This document shows, one piece after another, positions 1-7,558 of a DNA stretch of 41,725 bases; position 1 is the stretch's first letter; every line of letters begins with the position of its first letter. The stretch comes from Candidatus Bipolaricaulota bacterium (GTDB lineage Bacteria; Bipolaricaulota; Bipolaricaulia; UBA7950; UBA9294). The position numbers and the translations under genes are program-made. The stretch is taken from contig JAUWNS010000002.1 in assembly GCA_030612485.1 (NCBI GenBank), positions 1 through 41,725 of the forward strand. Reading direction: 5' to 3'. The notes under the pieces are model-generated. The model was not told the DNA's origin. It saw only the letters and a list, made by a program, of their open reading frames with translations, and ran no database searches.

Positions 1-2723
1 GAGATTCCATCGCCATCGGTGTCCATCTTCAATGGATCGGCATGATCGCGAAGATCACCTGAAGCCCAGGTATCCACTTCCAGGCCGTCGATCACGCCAT
101 CGCAATCGGTATCCGCAACGCACGGGTCCGTGTCATAGGTAGACCATTCTTCGCCATCGAGGAGGCCGTCATCATCAGAGTCCTCATCGTTTGGATCAGG
201 ACGGCGGCTGCCCCCATAGTAGCCACCTGCGACCTGTATCTCGAGGAGGTCCGTCATACCGTCGCCGTCAGTGTCCCTTTCGGTGAAGTCTGTATCAGTT
301 GTATTCTGCTCCACCACATCGGGAAGGCCGTCGCCATCAGCATCTCTGGTCACGGTGTAGATGTACACGTCTATTCCCCATTTAATGAGCCCGATGATGA
401 ACGCCTTAATACCTTTTAAGGGAATGGTGCTTCCAGTGACTGTAACGACGATGAATCCACCACCGACTCCCCAAATAGGATCAGGCAAAGGTCTAGTGAG
501 TATCTCTTTGAGAGACCACGCAAGGGAAACGGCCTGCAACCCCGAGACAGAATTTCGCAGGTTATAGAGGAGTCCGGTAATGTCCGTTCCCCCGCTTCCG
601 CAGCCGTCAGTGCACACAGCGCCTGTGGTACCGTCTCCTGGTTCCGGCGGAGGCATGCAGTCTTTCCTGTCGACGTTCTCGGAGGCGACCGATTCAAGAT
701 AGATCCTATCACTGGGATCATAACTCACCGTAACGTTGGTCATGGGCAGACTGCTGATGAGCGTAAAAGCCGTCGTCGGAGCGTCGCCCACGTCCGTTTC
801 CTCGAATGCACCATCCTCATCCTCGTCCGCCATGGCTATGAAGTCACCTTGAGGAAGACTAGGAGGAGTCCCCTTTCCACTGTTGTCCGGGTGATCCTCA
901 ACGGTGGCAGTGCAAATCACTCCGGTAGGCGTACAATCGTAGTCGGTGAGCGTCGTCTCAGTGGGACGCCGCATGAGTGCCTGGACGAAGATGATCCCAC
1001 TCTCTGCGTAGATCCCGTCATTGGGCTCGTACTTGATCCCCAGAGCTTCGTAGTCACCGTGGAGATCGAGCCCCGTGCACATGTAGTCGAAAGACCAGGT
1101 GGAGGTTGAGCCGTTCGTGCTAGGCCCAGAGAGATTGGTGATCTGGCCGTCTCCCGGCAACAGCAAAAGCTCCACAGTCATTGTCCCATCGGGGGCAGTG
1201 CCACCGCCGACCTCGGCTCCATCTTCTACCTGTACTTCGATGCCTCCCGGTTCGTAGACAAGGAGGGCTTCGGTGGGGCCCTCCACCGTGATCTTGGAGG
1301 GGCGAAGCTCCACGGCGAGTAGTTGAGTCGTCAACTTTGGTGTATGTACGGAAGAGCCGGAGTAGGTGGCAGTGATGGTTGTAATGCCTTCATCCCAGGC
1401 GCCAGGAGTGTAGGTCACCGTGCAATTGCCATTTGCGTCCAAAGCGAGGGTATCGACGGAGAACGTCCCGTTCTTTCCGCCATCATCGAAGGTCACAGCA
1501 CCTTGTGGAATCTCAGGTGTCGGCGCGGTGGTGTCGTCTTCGACATGAATCATGCAGGTGACTGCCTGACCGATGTAGGCCGTCGGCGGCGAGCAACTGA
1601 GCGTGATGTCGGCTGCACGCTTGACGATCTCCTGAACGTAGGTTCCAGTGCTTGGTTCATGAGTGTAGATGGGTGGCGGACCGGGGTCCCACACCTCTCC
1701 TTGGTACGAGGCGGTGATCCCGTGCGACGTTGTATCTCCGCTCGTCGGAGTGTAAGTGAAGCTGCACCACCCTGCCGCATCGAGATTGCAGCTTGCCGCG
1801 CTCAAGTCTCCTTGCCCCGAAGGGGAAACCGACAAATCCACCGTGCCCGCCGTTATGGGATCACCCGTTGTGGTATCGACAACCTGCACCGTATACGTTG
1901 CGGTGTTGTTGACGATCAGCGGAGTGTCCGCCCCCATCACTTCGGTACGGGTCGCTGGGTCTGTGTACTCGTGCCATACGTCGTCGTAGCTCCCGACGAA
2001 GTTGCCGTCACCACTGTAGGTGGCAACAAGAGTCTTCACTCCCTCCGTAGTTGAGCCGGACGTCGCACTCAGACCACAGGACCATTCTCCGGTGACGGGA
2101 TCAATATCTGTCACGCAGCTATTCCCCTCACCGTCGCTCACCGTCACGGTTCCCGTCGGATTGCCATTCCCCGGCCAATTCACGTCTACGTCTCCCGTGA
2201 CGAGGTACGATTGCCCCAGCACAGAAGGGTCGGGGACATCGGTGTCAATAGAGGTTGATGTACTCGCCCGGTTGACTGTTTGGAAGAGCGGATCTGAGGT
2301 GCTCGGATTGGTATCCACATCACCCGGATACTCTGCAGTGATCGTATGCGATCCCACAGAAAGGGTCGAAACACTCAACGTCGCTTCATAAACCGGCGGT
2401 GCAGGAGGAATAGAAACATCACTTAGATCTGCAGTACCCAAGATCGTCACACCATCGTAGAAAGTCACGGTCCCAGTTGGGATCCAAGGCTCGTCACAGG
2501 CGACAGTTGCCGTGAACTCGACCGTCTGGCCGAGTACCGACGGATTGGGAAATGAGCTTAGGGTCGTCGTCGTATCAACCGGCTGAGCAAATCCCAAGAA
2601 TCCGATCGATATGCACGCCAATAGGGCAAATACCACGGTCCATCTTCTTGATTTATGGAGTAGAGATGAGTACATGTTAGACCTCGCTTCGTATCGTCCA
2701 TTTATCTTCATTCCCTGTTTCAT
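1..2723 (-). CDS. Secreted Ig-like repeat and thrombospondin type 3 repeat protein (C-terminus beyond window)
   Basis: An uninterrupted minus-strand frame runs from 2723 off the window edge, 907 codons visible. The N-terminus has a basic stretch and a hydrophobic core (VVFALLACISIGFLGFAQ), so it is exported. Residues ~50-480 hold tandem bacterial Ig-like domains of the Big_3_5 type, with recurring patterns such as PSVLGQTVEFTATV, GTVTFYDG and ITATYSG. Near residues 800-907 come Asp-rich calcium-binding thrombospondin-3 repeats (DADGDGLPD, DTDGDGMTD). The start at 2723 is chosen because AGGAGG ends 5 bases upstream, overlapping the stop of the preceding gene; an internal ATG at 2675 is the alternative. 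It is co-transcribed with the barrel gene 9 bases upstream and so probably under the c-di-GMP riboswitch. Likely a cell-surface or matrix protein; ligand unknown. Confidence 0.85.
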   Translation of the reverse strand, partial: MKQGMKINGRYEARSNMYSSLLHKSRRWTVVFALLACISIGFLGFAQPVDTTTTLSSFPNPSVLGQTVEFTATVACDEPWIPTGTVTFYDGVTILGTADLSDVSIPPAPPVYEATLSVSTLSVGSHTITAEYPGDVDTNPSTSDPLFQTVNRASTSTSIDTDVPDPSVLGQSYLVTGDVDVNWPGNGNPTGTVTVSDGEGNSCVTDIDPVTGEWSCGLSATSGSTTEGVKTLVATYSGDGNFVGSYDDVWHEYTDPATRTEVMGADTPLIVNNTATYTVQVVDTTTGDPITAGTVDLSVSPSGQGDLSAASCNLDAAGWCSFTYTPTSGDTTSHGITASYQGEVWDPGPPPIYTHEPSTGTYVQEIVKRAADITLSCSPPTAYIGQAVTCMIHVEDDTTAPTPEIPQGAVTFDDGGKNGTFSVDTLALDANGNCTVTYTPGAWDEGITTITATYSGSSVHTPKLTTQLLAVELRPSKITVEGPTEALLVYEPGGIEVQVEDGAEVGGGTAPDGTMTVELLLLPGDGQITNLSGPSTNGSTSTWSFDYMCTGLDLHGDYEALGIKYEPNDGIYAESGIIFVQALMRRPTETTLTDYDCTPTGVICTATVEDHPDNSGKGTPPSLPQGDFIAMADEDEDGAFEETDVGDAPTTAFTLISSLPMTNVTVSYDPSDRIYLESVASENVDRKDCMPPPEPGDGTTGAVCTDGCGSGGTDITGLLYNLRNSVSGLQAVSLAWSLKEILTRPLPDPIWGVGGGFIVVTVTGSTIPLKGIKAFIIGLIKWGIDVYIYTVTRDADGDGLPDVVEQNTTDTDFTERDTDGDGMTDLLEIQVAGGYYGGSRRPDPNDEDSDDDGLLDGEEWSTYDTDPCVADTDCDGVIDGLEVDTWASGDLRDHADPLKMDTDGDGI

Positions 2724-2732
2724 CTCGCCCTC

Positions 2733-4043
2733 CTAAAACACCACGCCGGCGGTGACCGCGGCGCGCGTTAGTCCGTATCGGCCGAATGTCGCCTGCACCG
2801 TTACAACCGCTGGACTGAACCTAAAGGTCAGTGTGCTCCCCAAACTGGCAAAGCCGAACTTCTCCGCTCGTTGCGCAAAGGACACACTCGTCCCTGCGGA
2901 GAAGATCCCCTGAGATAGCGACAGCCGCATCGAGAGGCCGGTCATTCCTTTCTCCAGACCGGAGGCTGTAGTAGAGAACCTCCCCGTCATCGCTCCCAGA
3001 TTGAGCGAGGTGCCGAAACTGAACGACATCGACTTGAGATCCATCGTGTCCAGGGCAAAGGCCACACGGAACGGATCCATGCTAATCGAAAGCGTAACGC
3101 CGCCGAATTTGGGAGGGAAGGGAGTAAGGGTTACGGAGCTGCTGATACTCACCTTGTCCCACAGCTTGCCGGAGAGGCTGATTGTCGTGTTAAAGCTTGT
3201 CGATTCAGTACCAGCGGGTGATTTCGTGAAAGCGAAGCTCGTGCCGAGCATGACCGACTGAAAGGCCGTGCCGTAGAGGTTGATATCGGCCAGTTTGATC
3301 CCGCTGATTCCGAATCGGGCAAAAAAGTTATCCGTCACAACGCTGCCGGTGGCGGAATACCCCTTAACGCTTCTCCCTGATGAGGACGCGTTTATTCCGA
3401 GGCTCGCACTCACCGATACACCCATCTGCGCACGCCAGCTGGCGGAGATTAAGCTTCCAATAGCGAAGCTCTGACTTTGCACAGGGTAGTACAAGGGATC
3501 GTGGGAAGACCCGGGGTTTGGAAAGTTGATGTCCTCCAGCATTGCGAGGGTGGTTATGTCGAATCCAGAGATGGATGTTGAAACGGTTACCCGCGCCTTG
3601 ACAAACATGATGTCCCCTGGGGGGATGACCACCGAGTTCGGGAGGTTGTTCACATCGATGACTGCCTCAAACGGGACGGCAAACCATACCTCGGGGACGA
3701 TGCTCAGTTTGTCGAGCGCAATCTCATAGAAGGGCAATTCGCCGAGGTTTATCGGTGTCTTGAACACCAGGTGCTCTGGCCCAGCCGTGTTCACCACTGC
3801 ATCGATGTTCAAGTGAGCGAAACCCAAGTCAACATCCAGGATGAGGTTCGATGCGATGGCGAACTCCAGCATGACAAACTCACTCGGCGTATCTAGCTTG
3901 ATCTCGCCCGTCGTCGTCGTCGGAATCCGCCGAGCGACAAGATCTAAGCCGAAACGCCCAGAGAGTTGCGCCACTGTCGTAACTCCTCCCAAGATCACGG
4001 CCACGATCAAGAGCAGAATCCCCAAAAAGGCCTTCTTAGGCAT
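2733..4043 (-). CDS. Putative secreted/outer-membrane beta-barrel protein
   Basis: A 436-residue protein I cannot place in a named family. It begins with a signal peptide (MPKKAFLGILLLIVAVILGG, then VTTVAQ). The rest is dominated by alternating hydrophobic/polar beta strands rich in Ser, Thr and Gly, and the chain ends in TAGVVF. A terminal Phe is the usual signature of BAM-inserted outer-membrane proteins, so a barrel is inferred. ATG at 4043 is preferred over the upstream in-frame TTG at 4049, because GGAGG lies six bases before the ATG and touches the TTG. It is the first gene behind the c-di-GMP-I riboswitch and is followed after 9 bases by the Ig/TSP3 gene. It might be the transporter, anchor or a structural partner of that protein. 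A purely periplasmic beta-rich protein is not excluded. Confidence 0.7.
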   Translation of the reverse strand: MPKKAFLGILLLIVAVILGGVTTVAQLSGRFGLDLVARRIPTTTTGEIKLDTPSEFVMLEFAIASNLILDVDLGFAHLNIDAVVNTAGPEHLVFKTPINLGELPFYEIALDKLSIVPEVWFAVPFEAVIDVNNLPNSVVIPPGDIMFVKARVTVSTSISGFDITTLAMLEDINFPNPGSSHDPLYYPVQSQSFAIGSLISASWRAQMGVSVSASLGINASSSGRSVKGYSATGSVVTDNFFARFGISGIKLADINLYGTAFQSVMLGTSFAFTKSPAGTESTSFNTTISLSGKLWDKVSISSSVTLTPFPPKFGGVTLSISMDPFRVAFALDTMDLKSMSFSFGTSLNLGAMTGRFSTTASGLEKGMTGLSMRLSLSQGIFSAGTSVSFAQRAEKFGFASLGSTLTFRFSPAVVTVQATFGRYGLTRAAVTAGVVF

Positions 4044-4072
4044 TCTCAACCTCCCTTCTCTTAACTGCCTTC

Positions 4073-4156
4073 CTGTAGCGATTTCTTAAAAAGCCAAACG
4101 CCCTCCGATCACTCGAAGAGCGTCCCAAGAAATATCACCACATAGCGTCGCTACAG
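4073..4156 (-). other. Inverted repeat enclosing the leader terminator
   Basis: Minus-strand CTGTAGCGA (4156-4148) and TCGCTACAG (4081-4073) are perfect 9-base complements flanking the terminator hairpin. They could make an outer helix. Whether it competes with or stabilises termination is not clear from the sequence. Confidence 0.5.
4088..4123 (-). terminator. Intrinsic terminator in the riboswitch leader (expression platform)
   Basis: Read on the minus strand, ACGCTCTTCG - AGTGAT - CGGAGGGCGT forms a 10-bp stem with two G.U pairs, and the following TTGGCTTTTT is a U tract. It lies 50 bases after the c-di-GMP aptamer and 45 bases before the barrel gene, so it probably serves as the transcriptional expression platform. 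Confidence 0.7.
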
Positions 4157-4172
4157 TCACCAGCTCTCTCCC

Positions 4173-4248
4173 CGACCCCAGCAGCCCGGCTATCTCGTCA
4201 GATCCGTGGCTTTGTATCCCTGCCTCCCAGCAGGTTTACCTTTTTCAA
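4173..4248 (-). promoter_or_regulatory. Cyclic-di-GMP-I (GEMM-I) riboswitch aptamer
   Basis: The minus-strand leader carries the conserved GEMM-I elements in order: GGTAAACC; a 6-bp stem CCTGCT/GGCAGG capped by a GGGA (GNRA-type) tetraloop; GGATACAAAGCC; a second stem ATCT-GACG-AGAT; and the tetraloop-receptor side AGATAGCCGGGCTGCTGG. This matches the Vc2-type consensus (AAACC, GNRA loop, CAAAGCCACGG, GCCGGG). Two small differences (ATACAAAG for ACGCAAAG, weak P1) do not alter the fold. It lies 36 bases after the promoter and before an intrinsic terminator, so c-di-GMP should set read-through into the barrel and Ig/TSP3 genes. The direction (ON or OFF) is not determined. Confidence 0.9.
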
Positions 4249-4290
4249 GGTTTATTCTGTAGGCTATTGCTAACCCCGCAAACACCGATC

Positions 4291-4319
4291 AGTATATAAT
4301 AATCATAGTCATTTGTCAA
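4291..4319 (-). promoter_or_regulatory. Sigma70-type promoter of the riboswitch operon
   Basis: Minus strand: TTGACA (4319-4314), a 17-base spacer, TATACT (4296-4291). Transcription would start near 4284 and give a leader of about 240 nt holding the riboswitch. Confidence 0.8.
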
Positions 4320-4457
4320 TAGCAGGTTGCCTTAATCGAGCCCCTGCACCAAGAACGGACACGGTTCCTCATCTTCCAGACCTATACTTCCCCTCTGCTC
4401 CTGCGCTTTTATCATAGATTCTTTGCGTCTACAACCGCAATCCTCTAAGGAAACCAT

Positions 4458-4514
4458 GAATCCAGGAAAGAATCTACTCCCCTGCAGCACCTGCTTGTGA
4501 ATCTTCCTGGATTC
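4458..4514. repeat. Inverted repeat in the 4320-4606 intergenic stretch
   Basis: GAATCCAGGAA (4458-4468) and TTCCTGGATTC (4504-4514) are perfect 11-base complements separated by about 35 bases. No T tract follows on either strand. Nothing else was recognised between 4320 and 4606. Confidence 0.5.
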
Positions 4515-4606
4515 CTGCGTTCCTCATAGCATAATAACAGGCAAGATCGAGTTATCCACTCGAACCTAGAGAGGGGCGGAATCACCTTCTACAGACGCCC
4601 AAGTAC

Positions 4607-5464
4607 TCACCAAACAACTTCATCGATGATCTCCCCTTCCGGAGTGATCAAGAAGACTTCGTCGTGTTCGTCGTTCAGGTAGAGCCCCTGGCCATCATAC
4701 GTTGGGTTATAGGTATCGATGCACACCGAATACGGTTCGTCCGGATTGAGCAGCGTATTTGGAGGGAAAGAGTAGCTCCCTTCCAAGTCACTGATCCTCC
4801 AACCTCCAATATCCACGGGGGCAGTGGAGACGTTAAGTAGCTCTATACACTCCCCTATACGGTCTACCGCGTGGATGATGACCGGGTGGACAGCAGCGGA
4901 GAGAGCGGGTTCTCCAGAGGTGCTTCCAGCTACCGAGCGGAGTTCTTCCCAAAGCCGGTTGAACTCCATAGCGTACCGCTCCGGAACCGTCAGGTTTGCT
5001 GTTGGCGCAGAACAGTAGATGAATACCACGTTTTCGTAGTTCTCCTTGTCAGCGGTATCCGACCAGTCGTAGGATCCGGTTATCAGCAGCGTTCCATCGA
5101 TTAGGGCAAACTTGTGGTGGAATAAGCCCGGGGGACCAACCACGATCACAGGAATGCCAGTAGAGATCAGCTTCTCATACTCCCCTCCAAACATCTTATC
5201 CTGATCCACCCCGAGGATTACACGAACCGTGACCCCGCGTCGAGCTGCTCGAACTACCGCGGCTCCAAGCTGGTCGTCGGTAAAAGAGAACAACGCGATA
5301 TCGATGCTCTTCCTCGCTCCGTCAATGGCTTGGATGATCGCCGTTTCAATAACCCCATCTACATCCGGCGAGACGAAGTAGCTCTTTATCGAACAAGTTT
5401 GCGCGGCTACGACGACACCTGTCATCAACACAAACACCACAATCAGGACCAGTTTTCTCATCAT
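4607..5464 (-). CDS. Secreted phospholipase D-like protein with C-terminal lamin-tail domain
   Basis: 285 residues. A signal peptide (residues 1-21, ending VVVAAQ) is followed by a PLD-type domain (~25-165) with one HKD motif: H116, K118, D123, then GS in LLITGSYDW. The N-terminal part (IIQAIDGARKSIDIALFSF) is typical of PLDc_2 proteins; with a single HKD, such proteins act as dimers. Residues ~190-285 form a lamin-tail-like (LTD) Ig fold, with ECIELLNVS, DIGGWRISD and the closing DEVVW. The combination suggests an extracellular or periplasmic nuclease or phosphodiesterase. ATG at 5464 has GGAGG six bases upstream. It stands alone on the minus strand. Confidence 0.85.
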   Translation of the reverse strand: MMRKLVLIVVFVLMTGVVVAAQTCSIKSYFVSPDVDGVIETAIIQAIDGARKSIDIALFSFTDDQLGAAVVRAARRGVTVRVILGVDQDKMFGGEYEKLISTGIPVIVVGPPGLFHHKFALIDGTLLITGSYDWSDTADKENYENVVFIYCSAPTANLTVPERYAMEFNRLWEELRSVAGSTSGEPALSAAVHPVIIHAVDRIGECIELLNVSTAPVDIGGWRISDLEGSYSFPPNTLLNPDEPYSVCIDTYNPTYDGQGLYLNDEHDEVFLITPEGEIIDEVVW

Positions 5465-5590
5465 TCTGCCCTCCTTTCAAATCCGAGATCAAGGAATCCC
5501 GTTCAATAGTACTCGATCGCGCCCTTCGGGGAAAAAGCCCCCTCGCTATTTCGAGTAGGTAGCTAAAGAGAAAGAGTGAAGCGCCAAGAC

Positions 5591-5643
5591 ACTCGCAGAG
5601 GTACAGAATTATTTCACCACGAAGGACATGAAGAGCACGAAGG
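5591..5643 (-). repeat. Dispersed intergenic repeat, copy 1
   Basis: Read on the minus strand the block contains TGTCCTTCGTGGTGAAATAA followed by TTCTGTACCTCTGCGAG. Related blocks lie at 7451-7491 and 36515-36545 on the plus strand. It is noncoding and lies between genes in each case. Confidence 0.6.
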
Positions 5644-5717
5644 ATCTAGAGCACAAAGCGCTTGATCCCTCTCTTGAGATTGGTGGCAATAAAGAAATCC
5701 CTTGAAATTGACTACCC

Positions 5718-5734
5718 CCGTAGCAAGACTACGG
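5718..5734. repeat. CAAGA-loop hairpin, copy A
   Basis: CCGTAG-CAAGA-CTACGG. A second hairpin at 5837-5857 keeps the loop but has a different, still perfectly paired stem. Confidence 0.55.
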
Positions 5735-5802
5735 TGTATTCCGCCAATTTTATTTTGACCTGAAGGTCAAAACCGGGATTTCATTATTTCACCTCACCCC
5801 GA

Positions 5803-5824
5803 CCCTCTCCTATCAAGGAGAGGG
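5803..5824. repeat. Small palindromic intergenic repeat (CCCTCTCC hairpin), copy 1
   Basis: CCCTCTCC-TATCAA-GGAGAGGG, followed by GGTATAAGGA. A relative at 23945-23971 shares the ATCAA loop and the downstream GGATAAG. No T tract follows, so it is a repeat rather than a clear terminator. Confidence 0.55.
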
Positions 5825-5836
5825 GGTATAAGGAAA

Positions 5837-5857
5837 CCCTGTGGCAAGACCACAGGG
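5837..5857. repeat. CAAGA-loop hairpin, copy B
   Basis: CCCTGTGG-CAAGA-CCACAGGG. It covaries with copy A at 5718-5734: same loop, compensatory stem changes. Both lie in the 5465-5909 intergenic stretch, which holds no gene I can see. Confidence 0.55.
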
Positions 5858-5909
5858 AATCCCAAGTTGAAAAGATGGATTAGATATTGGTAGACACCCC
5901 GTGAAACGA

Positions 5910-6839
5910 TCAGCGCCGTACCGTGATGCACGTATCAAGCCGTCCAATGATCTCCCCGTCCAAGCGAGCTGTCACGGTGATCGGCCATGTACCCGGCGGG
6001 GTGTGCAAGTGTACCTTCCATTGCCACCTAACGACTCCGCAAAACGCCGTTCGGGGGTTTAGGGCAAGGTCTGTGCTGAGGTATGAAGGGTAGCCAACGT
6101 CGATCTGGTACCACACCCCGGGAACGGCTTCGAGCTCGAGCTTGGCGTAGTCACCACGCCGAACGCAGGATGTAAGATGAAGCAGGCTGAGCGGCTCTGG
6201 AATTGGGCAGGCACAGGCACACATACAACAGTAACACCCTCTCGGCCCCGCCAGGACGGTGGTGAGAGCGGTGGATTGGGCAGGTGTCCGCACGCTATTT
6301 GCCCCAGTGATTATGGGCGATGCCGCAGTTGATGCTTCGGCTATCGTTGTGCTAGAGGCTTCAGCTTGCACCTCGGATGTCGCCACGCTTGTCGCCTCGT
6401 GATTATCCGTTGACGAAGTAACCGCTTCAGCGAATCCCATCGCAATGAGCATCGAATTCACCAGCGTCTTCCCCTCAGGATCGAGGTAGACATAGGCTGA
6501 TAGAGGCTCGTCGCCGCTTTTCCACAAGATGGCGGAGGTGGCCTCGACCGCCAAATACACTGTCCTGGCGATGGTCATATCTGCATTTGCTTCCCAGAAC
6601 GCCTCGCCGCTTTCCGTAAGCTCGATCCCGATCAGGCGGATGTGCACGGTGTCTCCCACGAAGACCGGTGAGGCGTCGGACACGGCGAGGATGTTGACCA
6701 CGATCGTATTGCCATCAACGACGTTGACCACCGACGCCGTGATGCTTGGAGTCGGAGAATTTGGCCCTCCAACCACCAGAGCGGATAGCAGCACAAGGGT
6801 TATCCCTATCCCAAAAAGGCACGTCACCATTCTGTTCAT
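5910..6839 (-). CDS. Secreted SNase-like (staphylococcal nuclease fold) protein with Cys-rich C-terminal domain
   Basis: 309 residues from ATG 6839, chosen because GGAGG lies 7 bases upstream and a signal peptide follows at once (MVTCLFGIGITLVLLSALVVGG). A longer in-frame extension upstream lacks these signs. Residues ~30-140 resemble a thermonuclease domain (VVNVVDGNTIVV, VHIRLIGIEL, SAYVYLDPEGKTLVNSMLI). The Arg of the RLIG strand is kept, but the loop that should carry the second catalytic Arg reads GDEPLSAYVY, so activity is doubtful. A Thr/Ala-rich linker leads to CYCCMCACACP, then a beta-rich domain of ~100 residues with two further Cys. Possibly a structural or metal-binding relative of SNase rather than a nuclease. 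Confidence 0.75.
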   Translation of the reverse strand: MNRMVTCLFGIGITLVLLSALVVGGPNSPTPSITASVVNVVDGNTIVVNILAVSDASPVFVGDTVHIRLIGIELTESGEAFWEANADMTIARTVYLAVEATSAILWKSGDEPLSAYVYLDPEGKTLVNSMLIAMGFAEAVTSSTDNHEATSVATSEVQAEASSTTIAEASTAASPIITGANSVRTPAQSTALTTVLAGPRGCYCCMCACACPIPEPLSLLHLTSCVRRGDYAKLELEAVPGVWYQIDVGYPSYLSTDLALNPRTAFCGVVRWQWKVHLHTPPGTWPITVTARLDGEIIGRLDTCITVRR

Positions 6840-6995
6840 CGTTGCCCCTCCTTGTAGAAATAAGCTAACAACAGCGCATCGTGTTCCCGCGTCTCGGCTC
6901 TGCCTCTCTCTTAGAGATGCCTGCCAAACAGCGCCGAGGCCGCACACGTGGGGTAGCATCCCATCCGTATGGCTTTGCGAGTCGCGATTGACGGA

Positions 6996-7088
6996 TTACC
7001 ACAGCCCGTCACACCAAAAGCCAGCAAAGGAGAAGATCCAGAACACCCAGGAGAACGACAGCAGTAACCAAGTCCCCAGCGCCATCAT
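6996..7088 (-). CDS. Candidate 29-30 aa single-pass membrane peptide
   Basis: A short minus-strand frame with a strong ribosome-binding site (AAGGAGG) ahead of ATGATG at 7088/7085. It encodes MALGTWLLLSFSWVFWIFS followed by FAGFWCDGLW and a stop. It is almost entirely hydrophobic and Trp/Phe-rich with one Cys, so a membrane-inserted peptide is likely. It lies 156 bases upstream of the SNase-like gene in the same direction. I do not recognise a family. It is supported only by the ribosome-binding site and composition. Confidence 0.4.
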   Translation of the reverse strand: MMALGTWLLLSFSWVFWIFSFAGFWCDGLW

Positions 7089-7195
7089 CTACCTCCTTCA
7101 AAGGTTACCTGGTGCTACATTAGCATAAACACGTCTGAATGTCTGTAATCCTTATCACAAGCGGCATACTATGGCGAGAGAGTAAAGTACTGTGT

Positions 7196-7300
7196 CGTGC
7201 ATGCGGGACCTTCTTACGCCGCGGGACAGCAGCAGTGAAGAGTGAATGGCGTCTCATCCGTACGGGGCACAACCTGCTCAAGCTATGGCGAACAGGATGT
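7196..7300 (+). pseudogene. Transposase C-terminal remnant (IS1182/DDE_Tnp_1-like)
   Basis: A plus-strand frame reads FLRRGTAAVKSEWRLIRTGH then NLLKLWR. This resembles the C-terminal end of IS1182-type DDE transposases (FxxRGxxxVxxEWxLIxTAHNLLKL). No upstream catalytic part is present and no start signal is seen. It is a decayed fragment in the 7089-7558 gap, which otherwise holds only a dispersed repeat copy. Confidence 0.55.
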
Positions 7301-7450
7301 TGGGCAACAGGCTCCGTACTACTCCTTAATAGGCGCTAGGGGAACACCAATCTGTGGAAAACTCGCCAGTGGGCTTCTCCACCGCAGTTGCCAGATGGTT
7401 CCTTGTGCTCCACGGCTCTGGCCCTTACGATCGATCATGCGTCGCAACAC

Positions 7451-7491
7451 ATCGTGTCCTTCGTGGTAAAACAGTTTTGTACCGCTGCGAG
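7451..7491 (+). repeat. Dispersed intergenic repeat, copy 2
   Basis: TGTCCTTCGTGGTAAAACAG, then TTTTGTACCGCTGCGAG, aligns with the minus-strand copy at 5591-5643 and the plus-strand copy at 36515-36545. Confidence 0.55.
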
Positions 7492-7558
7492 CGCAGAACG
7501 TCTATTGGGACTTGTCCCTCTCGTTCCGCGCGCAGATAATGGCCAAAAAGGAGGGAAC

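Noticed and set aside
5465..5909. tRNA or other structured RNA gene in the gap
   Set aside because: Only short hairpins and repeats; no cloverleaf or long pairing seen.
6840..6959. N-terminal extension of the SNase-like protein
   Set aside because: It would bury the signal peptide; ATG 6839 has GGAGG at good spacing.
7388..7558. Upstream extension of the FAD-subunit gene
   Set aside because: Open in frame but covers a dispersed repeat and lacks a start signal; GTG 7559 has a good ribosome-binding site.
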